Of a stretch of 64,000 bases of DNA, positions 1-8,851 are shown piece after piece. The first letter of the stretch is position 1. Each line of letters begins with the position of its first letter. The notes beneath the pieces are model-generated. The model did not search any database, had not been told where the DNA came from, and saw only the letters and a program-made list of their open reading frames with translations. This DNA comes from CAZJGG01 sp964545475 (lineage in GTDB: Bacteria; Bacillota; Clostridia; Lachnospirales; JAISER01), in NCBI GenBank assembly GCA_964545475.1, contig CAZJGG010000003.1, positions 1-64,000 on the forward strand, given 5' to 3'. Position numbers and translations under genes: made by a program.

Positions 1-305
1 TTTGATCCTGTTGCTGTCTTTGTTGCTGAGGTCTTTGATCCTGTTGCTGTCTTTGCTGCTGAGGTCTTTGGTCTTGTTGTGGTCTTTGGTCTTGTTGTTG
101 TCTTTGTTGTTGTGGTCTTTGGTCTTGTTGTTGTCTTTGTTGCTGTGGTCTTTGGTCTTGTTGTTGTCTTTGCTGCTGTGGTCTTTGGTCTTGTTGTGGT
201 CTTTGGTCTTGTTGTGGTCTTTGCTGCTGTGGTCTTTGGTCTTGTTGTGGTCTTTGCTGCTGTGGTCTTTGGTCTTGTTGTGGTCTTTGCTGCTGTGGCT
301 TCTGC
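1..305 (-). repeat. Tandem Gln/Arg/Pro-coding repeats inside infB
   Basis: Imperfect head-to-tail units of about 18 and 33 bp, read on the minus strand as DQRPQQ and QRPQQ. Every unit is a multiple of three bases, so copy-number changes would keep the frame. The left edge of the array is outside the window. Confidence 0.85.
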
Positions 306-595
306 TCATATTGTTGCCTTTGCTCTTGCTTAGGCTGCTGCATTGGCTGCTGTGGTCTCTGGGACTGCTGTTGCTTTTGAGCAAAAGGCGGTTTTTGCTG
401 CTGTTGCTGTGGTTTAACGCTTTGGGCTGTAATTGGCTTTTGCGCTTTCCCAAAAGCTTCCGTAACAGCTTGAACTTCAGACGTGCTTAAAGCGCTCATA
501 TGAGTTTTGTTTAAAATACCAAGCTCATTAAGCTTATCTATAATTTCCTTGCTGGATTTATTTAATTCTTTTGCAATTTCGTGTACTCGTGGCAT
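1..595 (-). CDS. infB: Translation initiation factor IF-2, N-terminal part (truncated by window edge)
   Basis: IF-2 is the GTPase that brings initiator tRNA to the 30S ribosome; only about 198 N-terminal codons are here and the G domain lies off the left edge. The ATG at 593-595 follows GGAGGTG. The first residues (PRVHEIAKELNKSSKEIIDKL) fit the IF2_N helical domain. From about residue 60 the protein becomes Gln/Pro/Arg-rich, and below position 300 it is a tandem array of units like DQRPQQQRPQQ. It is the last visible gene of rimP-nusA-ylxR-ylxQ-infB and overlaps ylxQ by 34 bases, which suggests translational coupling. The identity rests on the IF2_N match and the conserved gene order. Confidence 0.9.
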   Translation of the reverse strand, partial: MPRVHEIAKELNKSSKEIIDKLNELGILNKTHMSALSTSEVQAVTEAFGKAQKPITAQSVKPQQQQQKPPFAQKQQQSQRPQQPMQQPKQEQRQQYEQKPQQQRPQQDQRPQQQRPQQDQRPQQQRPQQDQRPQQDQRPQQQRQQQDQRPQQQRQQQDQRPQQQRQQQDQRPQQDQRPQQQRQQQDQRPQQQRQQQDQ

Positions 596-921
596 TCGCC
601 CACCTCCAAAGTCTTAAAAGTAGACTCTATTTTCTCTTTGACCGAACGGGCAAAGCCATCGTCGCAAACAGCGAAAACGGCTCTGTTTTCCCGTCCGATT
701 GCGCCGCTTAATTCTTGTTTTTGAGAAAAAACAACGGCTGGGACTTTATAAAAAAACGCTTTGTTAATAAATTTATCTTTAGTATTTTGCGAAGCATCCT
801 CCGCAATTATTATTAATTTGGCTGAATTTGATTGTAAAGCTTTTTCGCAGCTTAATTCGCCGGACAATATTTTTCCGCTCTTTTGGCAAAGGCTTAAAAG
901 CGATTTAATTTCTCTGTTCAT
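562..921 (-). CDS. ylxQ: L7Ae/L30e-family RNA-binding protein YlxQ
   Basis: A 119-residue protein of the L7Ae/L30e/S12e/Gadd45 fold, the small kink-turn RNA binders found between nusA and infB in Firmicutes. The sequence shows the expected pattern: an N-terminal helix (MNREIKSLLSLCQKSGKILSG), a Cys/Lys segment, a strand (AKLIIIAED), and the core VPAVVF followed by a Gly-containing loop (LSGAIGRENRAVFAV). I chose ATG 919-921 because it overlaps ylxR by only 17 bases and matches the family N-terminus; an upstream in-frame ATG at 1038 would add 39 residues lying inside ylxR. It overlaps infB by 34 bases. The exact function is not established by sequence. Confidence 0.88.
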   Translation of the reverse strand: MNREIKSLLSLCQKSGKILSGELSCEKALQSNSAKLIIIAEDASQNTKDKFINKAFFYKVPAVVFSQKQELSGAIGRENRAVFAVCDDGFARSVKEKIESTFKTLEVGECHEYTKLQKN

Positions 922-1189
922 TTGCGCCAATTTCTTCAAGCTCCTTCTTAAAGCCTTCGTAAACGTCTTTCGGCACTGCAGCCTTAAAAGAACGTTCAAG
1001 CCCTCTGGATTTAACCGCTTTTGAGAGACAGTCGGCATTAGGGCAAATATATGCGCCGCGCCCAGCCTTTTTGCCTGTTTTGTCTATTAAAAACTCGCCG
1101 CTTTCTGTGCGTACGACTCTAATAAGCTCTTTTTTAGGCTTCATTTCCATACAGCCTGTGCATTTTCGCTGCGGTATTTTATTCATCAT
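905..1189 (-). CDS. ylxR: YlxR-family nucleic-acid-binding protein (DUF448)
   Basis: A small basic protein of the YlxR/RnpM family, described in Firmicutes as an RNA-binding regulator. Hallmarks are the N-terminal RKCTGCMEMKPKKELIRVVR stretch and GRGAYIC. The two Cys of CTGC plus later Cys pairs (YICPNADC) could bind a metal, though this is inference. Tandem ATGs at 1187-1189 and 1184-1186 are the likely start; a more upstream ATG at 1219 lies inside nusA. It overlaps the nusA stop by 11 bases and ylxQ by 17, so the genes are probably translated in a coupled way. Confidence 0.9.
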   Translation of the reverse strand: MMNKIPQRKCTGCMEMKPKKELIRVVRTESGEFLIDKTGKKAGRGAYICPNADCLSKAVKSRGLERSFKAAVPKDVYEGFKKELEEIGANEQRN

Positions 1190-2354
1190 GATTTTCAGCT
1201 TCTTTAAAATCCTCATCATCGCCAGAAACGTTGATTTCTAGGCTTTCTTCTTGGGGCAAGCCTAATTCCATAACGTTTTCTTGCTCTTTATTAACAACCA
1301 TAAAATCGGATAAATCTTGTGAATGGGATTTGCTCTTAATATCAATTCTCCATCCGGTAAGTTTTGCCGCAAGCCTTGCGTTTTGACCGTCCTTACCGAT
1401 AGCAAGAGAAAGCTGGTTATCCGGCACAATAACTTTTGCCGTTTGGTTATCAGCGTCTATGGAAACCATTAAAACCTTGCTTGGGTTAAGAGCTTGTGCA
1501 ATAAAGTTTATAGGGTTTTCATCGTAATTGATAATGTCTATTTTTTCGCCGTTAAGCTCTGCGACAACAACGTTTACTCTAGCACCGTTTTGCCCAACGC
1601 AAGCGCCTACAGGGTCAACGTTAGGGTTTTTTGAATAAACAGCAATTTTTGTTCTGCTGCCGGCTTCTCTGGCAATAGACTTGATTTCAACAACCCCGTC
1701 GTAAATTTCAGGAACTTCCTGCTCAAAAAGCCTTTTAACAAGCTCTGGGTGGGTTCTGGAAACGTTAATAACAGGACCTTTTGTTGTTTGTTTAACTTCA
1801 ACAACATAAATTTTAAGTCTATCGCCGAAGTTATAAGCGTCTGTAGACATTTGCTCCGATTGGGGTAAAACAGCATCAATTTTTCCCATGGCAACGTAAA
1901 CGTTTTTATGTTCTTTACGCTGAACAATGCCTGTAACAATGTCGTGTTCCTTGGAAATGTATTCGTTGTATAAAATTTCACGTTCGGCTTCTCTAAATTT
2001 TTGAACAACAACCTGTTTTGCCGTTTGTGCGGCAATTCTGCCAAAGTTTTTCGGCGTAACAGCGATGTCTACAATATCTCCGATTTCATACATAGGATTT
2101 AAAAATTTAGCTTCTGGCAAAGTTATATGGGTATTTGGGTCAATAACTTCTTCTGCAACCTCTTTTACGGCATAAACAGCAACATTTCCTGTTTTTCTGT
2201 CTATTACAACTTTTACGTTTTGCGACGTACCAAAATTCTTTTTGCAAGCAGAAACAAGTGATGTTTCTATAGCTTCAAAAATAATTTCCTCGTCAATACC
2301 TCTTTCCTTGGATATTTGATTTAATGCTTCGATTAAATCAAGGCCTTTATCCAT
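1179..2354 (-). CDS. nusA: Transcription termination/antitermination factor NusA
   Basis: NusA binds RNA polymerase and nascent RNA to control pausing, termination and antitermination. The 391-residue protein shows the usual Firmicute layout: N-terminal RNAP-binding domain (about 1-125), S1 domain (about 130-200; VTGIVQRKEHKNVYVAMG), then two KH domains (about 205-350) with GxxG-type loops (VGQNGARVN, IGKDGQNARLA). A short acidic C-terminal tail of about 40 residues replaces the long repeats of proteobacterial NusA. The ATG is preceded by an AGGAGG-type site in the 18-base gap after rimP. It shares the rimP promoter. Confidence 0.97.
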   Translation of the reverse strand: MDKGLDLIEALNQISKERGIDEEIIFEAIETSLVSACKKNFGTSQNVKVVIDRKTGNVAVYAVKEVAEEVIDPNTHITLPEAKFLNPMYEIGDIVDIAVTPKNFGRIAAQTAKQVVVQKFREAEREILYNEYISKEHDIVTGIVQRKEHKNVYVAMGKIDAVLPQSEQMSTDAYNFGDRLKIYVVEVKQTTKGPVINVSRTHPELVKRLFEQEVPEIYDGVVEIKSIAREAGSRTKIAVYSKNPNVDPVGACVGQNGARVNVVVAELNGEKIDIINYDENPINFIAQALNPSKVLMVSIDADNQTAKVIVPDNQLSLAIGKDGQNARLAAKLTGWRIDIKSKSHSQDLSDFMVVNKEQENVMELGLPQEESLEINVSGDDEDFKEAENHDE

Positions 2355-2372
2355 TTTGCTAAAACCTCCTCT

Positions 2373-2837
2373 TTAAAAAAATACGGCAAGCTTGCATGAA
2401 GCTGTGTCTTTTTGGTCAAATTCCAAAACGCCGCATTTTTCATCATTAATTTTAATAATGCCGTCTTGATAGGATAACAGTTCGCCTTGAAACAGCTTGC
2501 AGCCGTTTCTTGCTTTAAAAAGCTTTATGTCAACAATACTTCCTATATGTTTTAAGAAATGAGCTTCTTTTTTAAGAGCTCTGTCAACCCCGGGGGAACT
2601 TACTTCAAGTATATATGGGTGGGAAACAGGGTCTCTTTCGTCCAAAAGCTTGTCTATTTTTTTATTAATTACTTCGCAATCGGAAATAGTAACTCCGCTG
2701 TCTTTGTCTATATAGGCACGGATATACCATTCTTGCCCCTCTTTAACATACTCTACGTCATACAAGCTTAACCCCTCGCTTTGCACAACAGGCTCAAAAA
2801 TTTCCCACAAAAAAGGAAGCAGATCTTTTTTATTCAT
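2373..2837 (-). CDS. rimP: Ribosome maturation factor RimP
   Basis: RimP assists 30S subunit assembly. The 154-residue protein has the two-part family layout: an N-terminal alpha/beta domain containing LYDVEYVKEGQEWYIRAYID and DCEVINKKIDKLLDERDP, the conserved YILEVSSPGVDRALK signature, and a C-terminal Sm-like barrel (IVDIKLFKARNGCKLFQGEL). I place the start at ATG 2835-2837, preceded by GAGAGGTG at the right distance; an upstream in-frame GTG at 2846 overlaps that ribosome site. It is the first gene of the nusA-infB operon. Confidence 0.95.
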   Translation of the reverse strand: MNKKDLLPFLWEIFEPVVQSEGLSLYDVEYVKEGQEWYIRAYIDKDSGVTISDCEVINKKIDKLLDERDPVSHPYILEVSSPGVDRALKKEAHFLKHIGSIVDIKLFKARNGCKLFQGELLSYQDGIIKINDEKCGVLEFDQKDTASCKLAVFF

Positions 2838-2911
2838 TTTAAACACCTCTCATTCGTACGTATACCCATTTCAACAATTAATTGTTATGAGTATAAATTA
2901 GGGCAAGAACA

Positions 2912-2941
2912 GATAAGAGTGGGTTCGCACCCACTCTTATC
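2912..2941 (-). promoter_or_regulatory. Leader hairpin upstream of rimP
   Basis: A perfect 13-bp inverted repeat (2912-2924 with 2929-2941) enclosing four bases. In the minus-strand transcript the loop reads GCGA, a GNRA tetraloop. It lies about 20 nt after the expected start of the rimP transcript and about 75 nt before the gene. No T-run follows, so it is not an intrinsic terminator. A role as a leader regulatory or RNA-stability element is inference. Confidence 0.6.
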
Positions 2942-2969
2942 GTCATCTAGCATCTATTAATCAAAAAGC

Positions 2970-2998
2970 AGTATAACACAAATAAATTCTTAATGCAA
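2970..2998 (-). promoter_or_regulatory. Promoter of the rimP-nusA-infB operon
   Basis: On the minus strand: TTGCAT (-35, 2993-2998), a 17-bp spacer and TATACT (-10, 2970-2975). The -10 matches consensus at five of six bases and the spacing is ideal. The expected start near 2963 gives a leader of about 125 nt. Confidence 0.65.
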
Positions 2999-3007
2999 CT
3001 GTTTTTA

Positions 3008-3036
3008 TTGAAAAACCCAAGAAATAAATGTATAAT
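3008..3036 (+). promoter_or_regulatory. Promoter of the alpha-2-macroglobulin-like gene
   Basis: TTGAAA (3008-3013), 17-bp spacer, TATAAT (3031-3036): nearly perfect sigma-A type. The in-frame ATG at 3028 overlaps this promoter, so translation must begin at the downstream ATG (3070), which has an AAGGAGG site. Confidence 0.8.
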
Positions 3037-3069
3037 GTTATTATTCAAACAAATCAAGGAGGAAATTAC

Positions 3070-6000
3070 ATGAACAAAAAGAACGCATTTGCTGTTGCCG
3101 CTGTTGTGTTAGTTATATCTATAGCTTCAGCGGCATTTTATTTTATGGGCGGAGGCAAACCGGAAGACAATAAAGTAGCGGATAATAACCTGCCAAAAAG
3201 CATACAAAATGTTCCGGAAACACCCGAAAATGCTCAATTTAAAATCGCCCCCTCTGCAATAGGTGATATTGTTATAACTCCGGCGAGTTTTTCGGAGCTT
3301 GGTGTTTCAGTGGATTCCTCCTTTTTAATAAAAGCAAAGGCAGAAATTTCCGAAGACGAGATTTTAGCAAGGCTTAGTGTAAAATCCGGAGAATCCTTTA
3401 AAATAGAAAAATCTAAATCAAAAGAAGCAGACTACTTGCTCTCTTTTAATGAACCTCTTGAAAAAGAGAAAATATATAATTTCCAATACTTAGAAGAGGG
3501 CAAAGCGCCATTGTCTTTTGCTTTTCAAACAGAAAGCGGTCTTAAAATAATATCATCAAACATAGCCCAAGATGCATACGCCGTCCCTGTAGAAAGCGGT
3601 ATAGAGATTACGTTTAATCAAGAACTTGACCGTGAAAGCGTATTTGAGGAAAATTTTAGAATAAGCCCGGAAGTGACTGGTAAATTCATAAAAGTAGGCA
3701 ATACATATAGTTTTATTCCCGATAGATTGCAATATAACGCTGAATATAACATAACTGTGGCAAAAGGCTTAAAAAGCCTTGAAGGAGACGTTTTAGAAGA
3801 GGATTACAGCTTGAAATTTCACACAACATGGGAGTACGATGCAAATGGTAATGTATTCGCTATTACAGGGGATATGCGCCAGACATATTTGCCAAGTGAA
3901 GACGTTGTTTTTGAAATGAGCGTGGGAAAAGAAATAGCGGCAGCAGGCATTGAAACAAAGATTTACAGCATAAAAACTAAAGAGGATTACTTAAACTCTA
4001 TAGACAAGCCTGTTAACGGAGAATTAGAAGAAATTATTGAAACAGAGCTTATAGAAAGCGTTCAGGAATATTCTACATCTTATTACTTATCTTTAAATAA
4101 GCCGCTGGAAGAAGGATATTATTATATTTCCTTAAAAACGGAGGTGGGAGGGCAAACATTTGAAGCCCACAAGCTTGTGCAAGTTTCGCCGCTTTCTGTT
4201 TATTGCCTCTCTATAGGTGGAGATATGTTAGTTTGGGTTAACGATACAAAAACTGGTAAACCGGCAGAAGGAGCAAATGTAATTACGGACAGCATTACGG
4301 CTGTTACAGACAGCGAAGGCAAAGCAATTTTGCAAACAAAAAAGGATAATAAAAATGCTGTAACGGAAATCAGTTACGGAAGTTATAAAACTTTTATTTA
4401 CAACAACGTTACATATAGCCAGAAAGAATTAAGTATTAACCAAAAGTATTTTTCTTATGTTTATACAGACAGAGCCCAGTATAAGCCTAACGACTCAATT
4501 GACGTTTTTGGCGTTATAAAAGAAAGATATTCTCAATATAAAATAACAAAAAATGATAAAGTAACTGTAAAACTAGGGGACATTAAAGAAATTCCTGTGG
4601 AAGTAGACAACTACGGCACTTTTAATGTAAAAATTCCCGTTAGTAATATGAAGGGATTCAGTTATATTTATATATATTTAAACGGTGAAAGGTTAACTGA
4701 AACATCGGTTAACTTTATTGAATATCAAAAAAGTAAATATATTTTTGATATTAAACTAGACAAACCATTATATATGATTGGGGAAGAGATTGGCTTTACA
4801 ATTAATGCAACAACTTTTGACGGCACTCCAGTTGGGGGTATTGCCATTAACTGCTCTGAATATCCAGAAGCAAACTGTGTTACAGATGCAAACGGGACAG
4901 CAACAGGAAAGCTGACTGTAAAAGGCGGAAGCTGGTGGGATTGGAAGCCTTATTATTCAGGGTTATGGTTTTCAACTGTAAGCGATGACGACAACCCCCA
5001 AAGCATTTATACATATTTTTATACTATGCCAAGCGATGTAATGCTTGAACATAAAAAGCTTTCTGATAACTCTATAGAATTTACTTCAAGCGCAATTGAT
5101 GTGGAAAAAGCAAATAAGTATCTTGAAAAAGATAATAATAATTTTGACGAAGATGTTTATAGAGGTAAATCAATTGATATGAGCTTTAGCATTAAAGTTA
5201 CAAAAACTACAAATATGCTTGTTAAAGTCGGGGAACGGTACGACTTTATAAACAAAGTAAAAGTTCCGTCTTTTAAATATGATAGTAAGCAAGAGGATTA
5301 CGGAGTTATAGACGTTAAAACAGTTAACGGAAAAGCTGTAATTACTGATTTGCCGTCAAGCACAGATCCCCTTGTTTCATATTCTTTTGATCTTAATATG
5401 ACGGACAAAAAGGGTGGAAATATAAGCTATAGATTATATGAATTTGACATTTACAAACCTATGTACAGCGGTAAAAAAGAATATGCCCTTAGTTTTACAA
5501 AAAAAGATTCAAATAATGTTTATGATTCTTATGCCAAAATGGAACTTAATGAAACTGTAGATTTGTTTGTTGAAGACAGAAGCGGCGAAGAAAAACAAGT
5601 AACAAACGGCAAACTTTTAGTAGTAAATGTACATAACCAACGGGTTTTAAATTCTCATACGGGAAGCCCTCAAAAATTGCCGTTTACGTTTACAAAAGAT
5701 AATATTAATATGTCTGAAATGTTTGGGGCATATTTCGATGGAAAGTATATATACCCTCTATATCCCCTTTATATTTATTATGGATACGATGAAAGAAAGC
5801 TTGATATAGACATTTCTTTTGATAAAGAAAGCTATAAGCCGGGAGAAGAGGTTGCCGCAAAAATACAAGTTAAAGACAAAGACGGCAAAAACCGAAAAGC
5901 ATTGGTTAATTTAAGCGTTGTAGACGAAGCAGTGTTTGGCATGATGGATCACGTGCCAATGTTTTTAGACGGGTTTTACGGAAGCATAAATTCCTATTCG

Positions 6001-7992
6001 TATGACTACTTTGTTTATGTATCTTATACTCCACAGATTTACGGCTGGGGAGGGGGAGCAGAAAAAGGCGGCGGCGGAGACGAATATATGTTAAGGAAAG
6101 ACTTTGTTGACAATCCTTATTTTATTTCTTCCGAAACCGATGATAACGGCGCTATAACAATTAAGTTCAGGTTGCCGGATAATATTACATCATGGAGGAC
6201 GGCAGTTCACGCAATAACACAGGATAACTATTTAGGAAATACACATTCACATGCAATTTCAACCCTTCCTTATAACATAGATGTTGTTATGGCAGACAAC
6301 TTTGTTGAAGGAGACGATTTTGCGGTTTTAATAAAATCTTTCGGTAATGAGTTTAAATTTAACGATACAGAGGTTAAATATGCTGTAGAAATCTTAAATA
6401 AAGATAACAGCATTGTTTACAACGGAGAAAAAACCAGTAAGACCTATGCAGACTTTAATGCCGGAAAACTCCCTAAAGGGGAATATACCGTAAGAGTTTA
6501 CGGCGAGGCTGGGGAATTTAAAGATGCTATGGAAAAAACCGTTAATGTATCTGATGTTAACAACATTTTACCAATAAACGCAACAGCATTAATTTCAGAT
6601 GAAAACCTTAAGCTTCCAGGTTATGACATAATCGGTTCACCAATAAAAATGGAGTTTTCAAACGGTGAAATAAGTGATTTTATAAACGTATTAAAAGACT
6701 GTATGAACTTTACATCAAACAGAACGGATTACACAGCCGCAACTGCTTTCGGGCAAGACTTTTTAAAAGGAGTACGGTACTATGGCGGAGATGAAAATCC
6801 CTATGAAAGCGTTTATTTAAATGCAAAAGGTTCTATAGATGATGTTTACGGTGTTTCCGAGCTGGTTTACGGAGAAAAAGAGCCGTTATACACAGCAAGG
6901 TTTGCCGCAAGCTTCCCGGAAATTGTAAGCTTTGACAGCATTTTGCGATATATAAATGAAGAAACACAAATGTATGGAAGTAATGGTTTAGTTCCAAAAG
7001 AGTTTACAGAAAGCAGACAGGAAACTCTTCGTGCCGCAGGTTATTTAGCCCACGCCGCAGGTCAAAAAAGCGTGCTTTTAGAAATTTATAAGCAAATTGA
7101 AATAATAGAAAACGATGGAAACCAGCAAAAATTTACTACAGATTATTATGAGAATTTACGGGTTATGTTTTATGCAGCGGCTTTATGCGCTTTAGGAGAC
7201 GACGTTATGGCAAGTTCCCTTATGGAAAAATACGGCAGCCCTAAGCTTAATTTAAGCGACGTAGATGAGAAAGAAGAGGAACTACGTTACGAATATATTA
7301 AAACCATGCAGCTTTTTGTTAATACTACTATTGCGCCGGACAAAGCTTTTGATTATCTCATAAACAAAAAGCCAAACAAATTTGTAAGTGATGTTTGCGA
7401 AAAAATTAATTTTATTAGGAAGGCGTTCCCGGCTGGCGGTGTAAAATCCGAAATAAGCATTAGCTTAAACGGCAAAACAGAGAGCATTAAGCTTACAAAT
7501 TTTGAAACCAGGTTTATAGAAATTTCAAAAGAGCAGTACGAAACTCTTAACATTAAGCAAATAAGCGGAAAAACTCAAACATGGCTTTCTTTTAACGGAA
7601 GCCCAGCAAACTTAGACGAAAGCTTAAAACAAATTAAAATAACAAAAAATATTGAAAAATCCGACTTTTCGGAAAACATGTATAAAGTTACGTTAACAAT
7701 AGAACCGCCTGGAAATGAAAAGCTTTATAGTTACACAATAAGGGATAGAGTACCTAGCAATATGCGCTACACAGGGACAAACAGACCTATGTTTGAAGAC
7801 GGCAGTTATTATTTCATAGACAACACTGAAAAACAGTTTTTAAACATTGATGTCAGTGATATGCTAAACAGAAGTACTTACGAAGTAACTTATCACTTAA
7901 TAAAAGTAAACGATTCAGAAGCAGTTGAGGGTCAGGCCTATGTAAGCGGTTATAACTTTAAGACGGATAAAATTTGGGGAGCTACCCAATGA
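3070..7992 (+). CDS. Large alpha-2-macroglobulin-like cell-surface protein
   Basis: A 1640-residue exported protein. It starts with an uncleaved-looking hydrophobic anchor (about residues 7-27) without a lipobox Cys. It then has Ig-like domains, including a bacterial Big_5-type segment near 160-260 (GIEITFNQELDRESV), and macroglobulin-like domains (YVYTDRAQYKPNDSIDVFG). There follow LSVVDEAVFGM near residue 950 and an A2M core near 1010-1060 (FRLPDNITSWRTAVHAIT). Bacterial A2M proteins are thought to trap proteases. The thioester motif (CxEQ) expected after the core was not found, so covalent trapping is unlikely. The stop overlaps the next ATG (ATGA), coupling it to the Memo-like gene. The family call is good; the function is inferred. 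Confidence 0.8.
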   Translation: MNKKNAFAVAAVVLVISIASAAFYFMGGGKPEDNKVADNNLPKSIQNVPETPENAQFKIAPSAIGDIVITPASFSELGVSVDSSFLIKAKAEISEDEILARLSVKSGESFKIEKSKSKEADYLLSFNEPLEKEKIYNFQYLEEGKAPLSFAFQTESGLKIISSNIAQDAYAVPVESGIEITFNQELDRESVFEENFRISPEVTGKFIKVGNTYSFIPDRLQYNAEYNITVAKGLKSLEGDVLEEDYSLKFHTTWEYDANGNVFAITGDMRQTYLPSEDVVFEMSVGKEIAAAGIETKIYSIKTKEDYLNSIDKPVNGELEEIIETELIESVQEYSTSYYLSLNKPLEEGYYYISLKTEVGGQTFEAHKLVQVSPLSVYCLSIGGDMLVWVNDTKTGKPAEGANVITDSITAVTDSEGKAILQTKKDNKNAVTEISYGSYKTFIYNNVTYSQKELSINQKYFSYVYTDRAQYKPNDSIDVFGVIKERYSQYKITKNDKVTVKLGDIKEIPVEVDNYGTFNVKIPVSNMKGFSYIYIYLNGERLTETSVNFIEYQKSKYIFDIKLDKPLYMIGEEIGFTINATTFDGTPVGGIAINCSEYPEANCVTDANGTATGKLTVKGGSWWDWKPYYSGLWFSTVSDDDNPQSIYTYFYTMPSDVMLEHKKLSDNSIEFTSSAIDVEKANKYLEKDNNNFDEDVYRGKSIDMSFSIKVTKTTNMLVKVGERYDFINKVKVPSFKYDSKQEDYGVIDVKTVNGKAVITDLPSSTDPLVSYSFDLNMTDKKGGNISYRLYEFDIYKPMYSGKKEYALSFTKKDSNNVYDSYAKMELNETVDLFVEDRSGEEKQVTNGKLLVVNVHNQRVLNSHTGSPQKLPFTFTKDNINMSEMFGAYFDGKYIYPLYPLYIYYGYDERKLDIDISFDKESYKPGEEVAAKIQVKDKDGKNRKALVNLSVVDEAVFGMMDHVPMFLDGFYGSINSYSYDYFVYVSYTPQIYGWGGGAEKGGGGDEYMLRKDFVDNPYFISSETDDNGAITIKFRLPDNITSWRTAVHAITQDNYLGNTHSHAISTLPYNIDVVMADNFVEGDDFAVLIKSFGNEFKFNDTEVKYAVEILNKDNSIVYNGEKTSKTYADFNAGKLPKGEYTVRVYGEAGEFKDAMEKTVNVSDVNNILPINATALISDENLKLPGYDIIGSPIKMEFSNGEISDFINVLKDCMNFTSNRTDYTAATAFGQDFLKGVRYYGGDENPYESVYLNAKGSIDDVYGVSELVYGEKEPLYTARFAASFPEIVSFDSILRYINEETQMYGSNGLVPKEFTESRQETLRAAGYLAHAAGQKSVLLEIYKQIEIIENDGNQQKFTTDYYENLRVMFYAAALCALGDDVMASSLMEKYGSPKLNLSDVDEKEEELRYEYIKTMQLFVNTTIAPDKAFDYLINKKPNKFVSDVCEKINFIRKAFPAGGVKSEISISLNGKTESIKLTNFETRFIEISKEQYETLNIKQISGKTQTWLSFNGSPANLDESLKQIKITKNIEKSDFSENMYKVTLTIEPPGNEKLYSYTIRDRVPSNMRYTGTNRPMFEDGSYYFIDNTEKQFLNIDVSDMLNRSTYEVTYHLIKVNDSEAVEGQAYVSGYNFKTDKIWGATQ

Positions 7993-8840
7993 AAGAAATT
8001 TTGACTATAGTTTTATGTTTAATAAGTGTTTTTTCAAGAGTTGACAGTACGGAATATGCTGTAAACTCTAAAATGCTTAATATTAAAACCATTACTGGGG
8101 CAGAATTTAAAAATTCTGTTCAAAATCCAAGGGAGTATTATTTTAGTGAGAAAGTGTCAGCAGGGGTTGTGCCACACCATACAACTGCGGCGGAGCTAAT
8201 TTCAGGCTTTTTTGAAGCTTGCTCCGAAAAAGGCGTCTACGACACAATTATTATAATTTCTCCTAACCATGAAGGGGACTTAGCAGGGGTTGTTACGTCT
8301 CTTTCTGGTTTTAATACAGGAAGTGGTGTTTATTGCGACACAGACATAATAAACGAAGTTTGCGAAAATTTTGATAATATTACTTTAAATGATGAAAGAA
8401 TGGAAGCGGAGCATTCCGCTTCCGTTTTAATGCCTTATGTTAATTATTATTTTCCAAAAGCAAAGGTTGCGCCGTTTTTAGTTAGCAGAACACTTTCCAT
8501 GGACGAAACTTTAATATTAGCAGAAACCATTGAAAATGCGGCAAAAAACTCTGAAAAAAAGGTATTATTATTATGTTCTATAGACTTTTCCCATTTTTTA
8601 TCCCCGGAAAAGGCTGCTTTAAATGATATAAAAACAAAGGAGGCAATCCTTTCAAAGGATTACCTCCAAATTCATAACTTTTCAAATAATTTTGTAGACA
8701 GCCCCGCCTCCCTAATAATTTTTTTACATTACCTTGAAAGCTTAGGGAAAAGCCTTATAATTATTGATAACACGGATTCCTCGTATTTTTTACGTCAGCG
8801 CATGATTGAAACTACAACATATTTTGTATTAGCCGGCTAA
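7989..8840 (+). CDS. Memo-family protein (AmmeMemoRadiSam system protein B-like)
   Basis: A 283-residue protein of the Memo/AMMECR-associated family, related in fold to class III ring-cleaving dioxygenases. Family features visible are GVVPHHTTAAELIS, IIISPNHEG, AEHSASVLMPYV and LLLCSIDFSHF, which contain the conserved His residues of the putative metal site. The N-terminus is hydrophobic (MKEILTIVLCLISVFS) and may be an export signal, fitting its surface-protein partner. The start ATG at 7989 overlaps the previous stop; an in-frame ATG at 7974 is also possible. No AMMECR1 or radical-SAM partner is nearby, so the usual three-gene set is absent. The reaction is unknown. Confidence 0.82.
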   Translation: MKEILTIVLCLISVFSRVDSTEYAVNSKMLNIKTITGAEFKNSVQNPREYYFSEKVSAGVVPHHTTAAELISGFFEACSEKGVYDTIIIISPNHEGDLAGVVTSLSGFNTGSGVYCDTDIINEVCENFDNITLNDERMEAEHSASVLMPYVNYYFPKAKVAPFLVSRTLSMDETLILAETIENAAKNSEKKVLLLCSIDFSHFLSPEKAALNDIKTKEAILSKDYLQIHNFSNNFVDSPASLIIFLHYLESLGKSLIIIDNTDSSYFLRQRMIETTTYFVLAG

Positions 8841-8851
8841 ACGGTTTTGTT

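Noticed and set aside
1..305. Possible CRISPR array from the periodic sequence
   Set aside because: Units are contiguous with no unique spacers and keep an open frame inside infB.
2..490. Long plus-strand ORF rich in Leu/Val/Trp at the left edge
   Set aside because: It is antisense to the Gln/Arg/Pro repeats of infB; it has no ribosome site and is low complexity.
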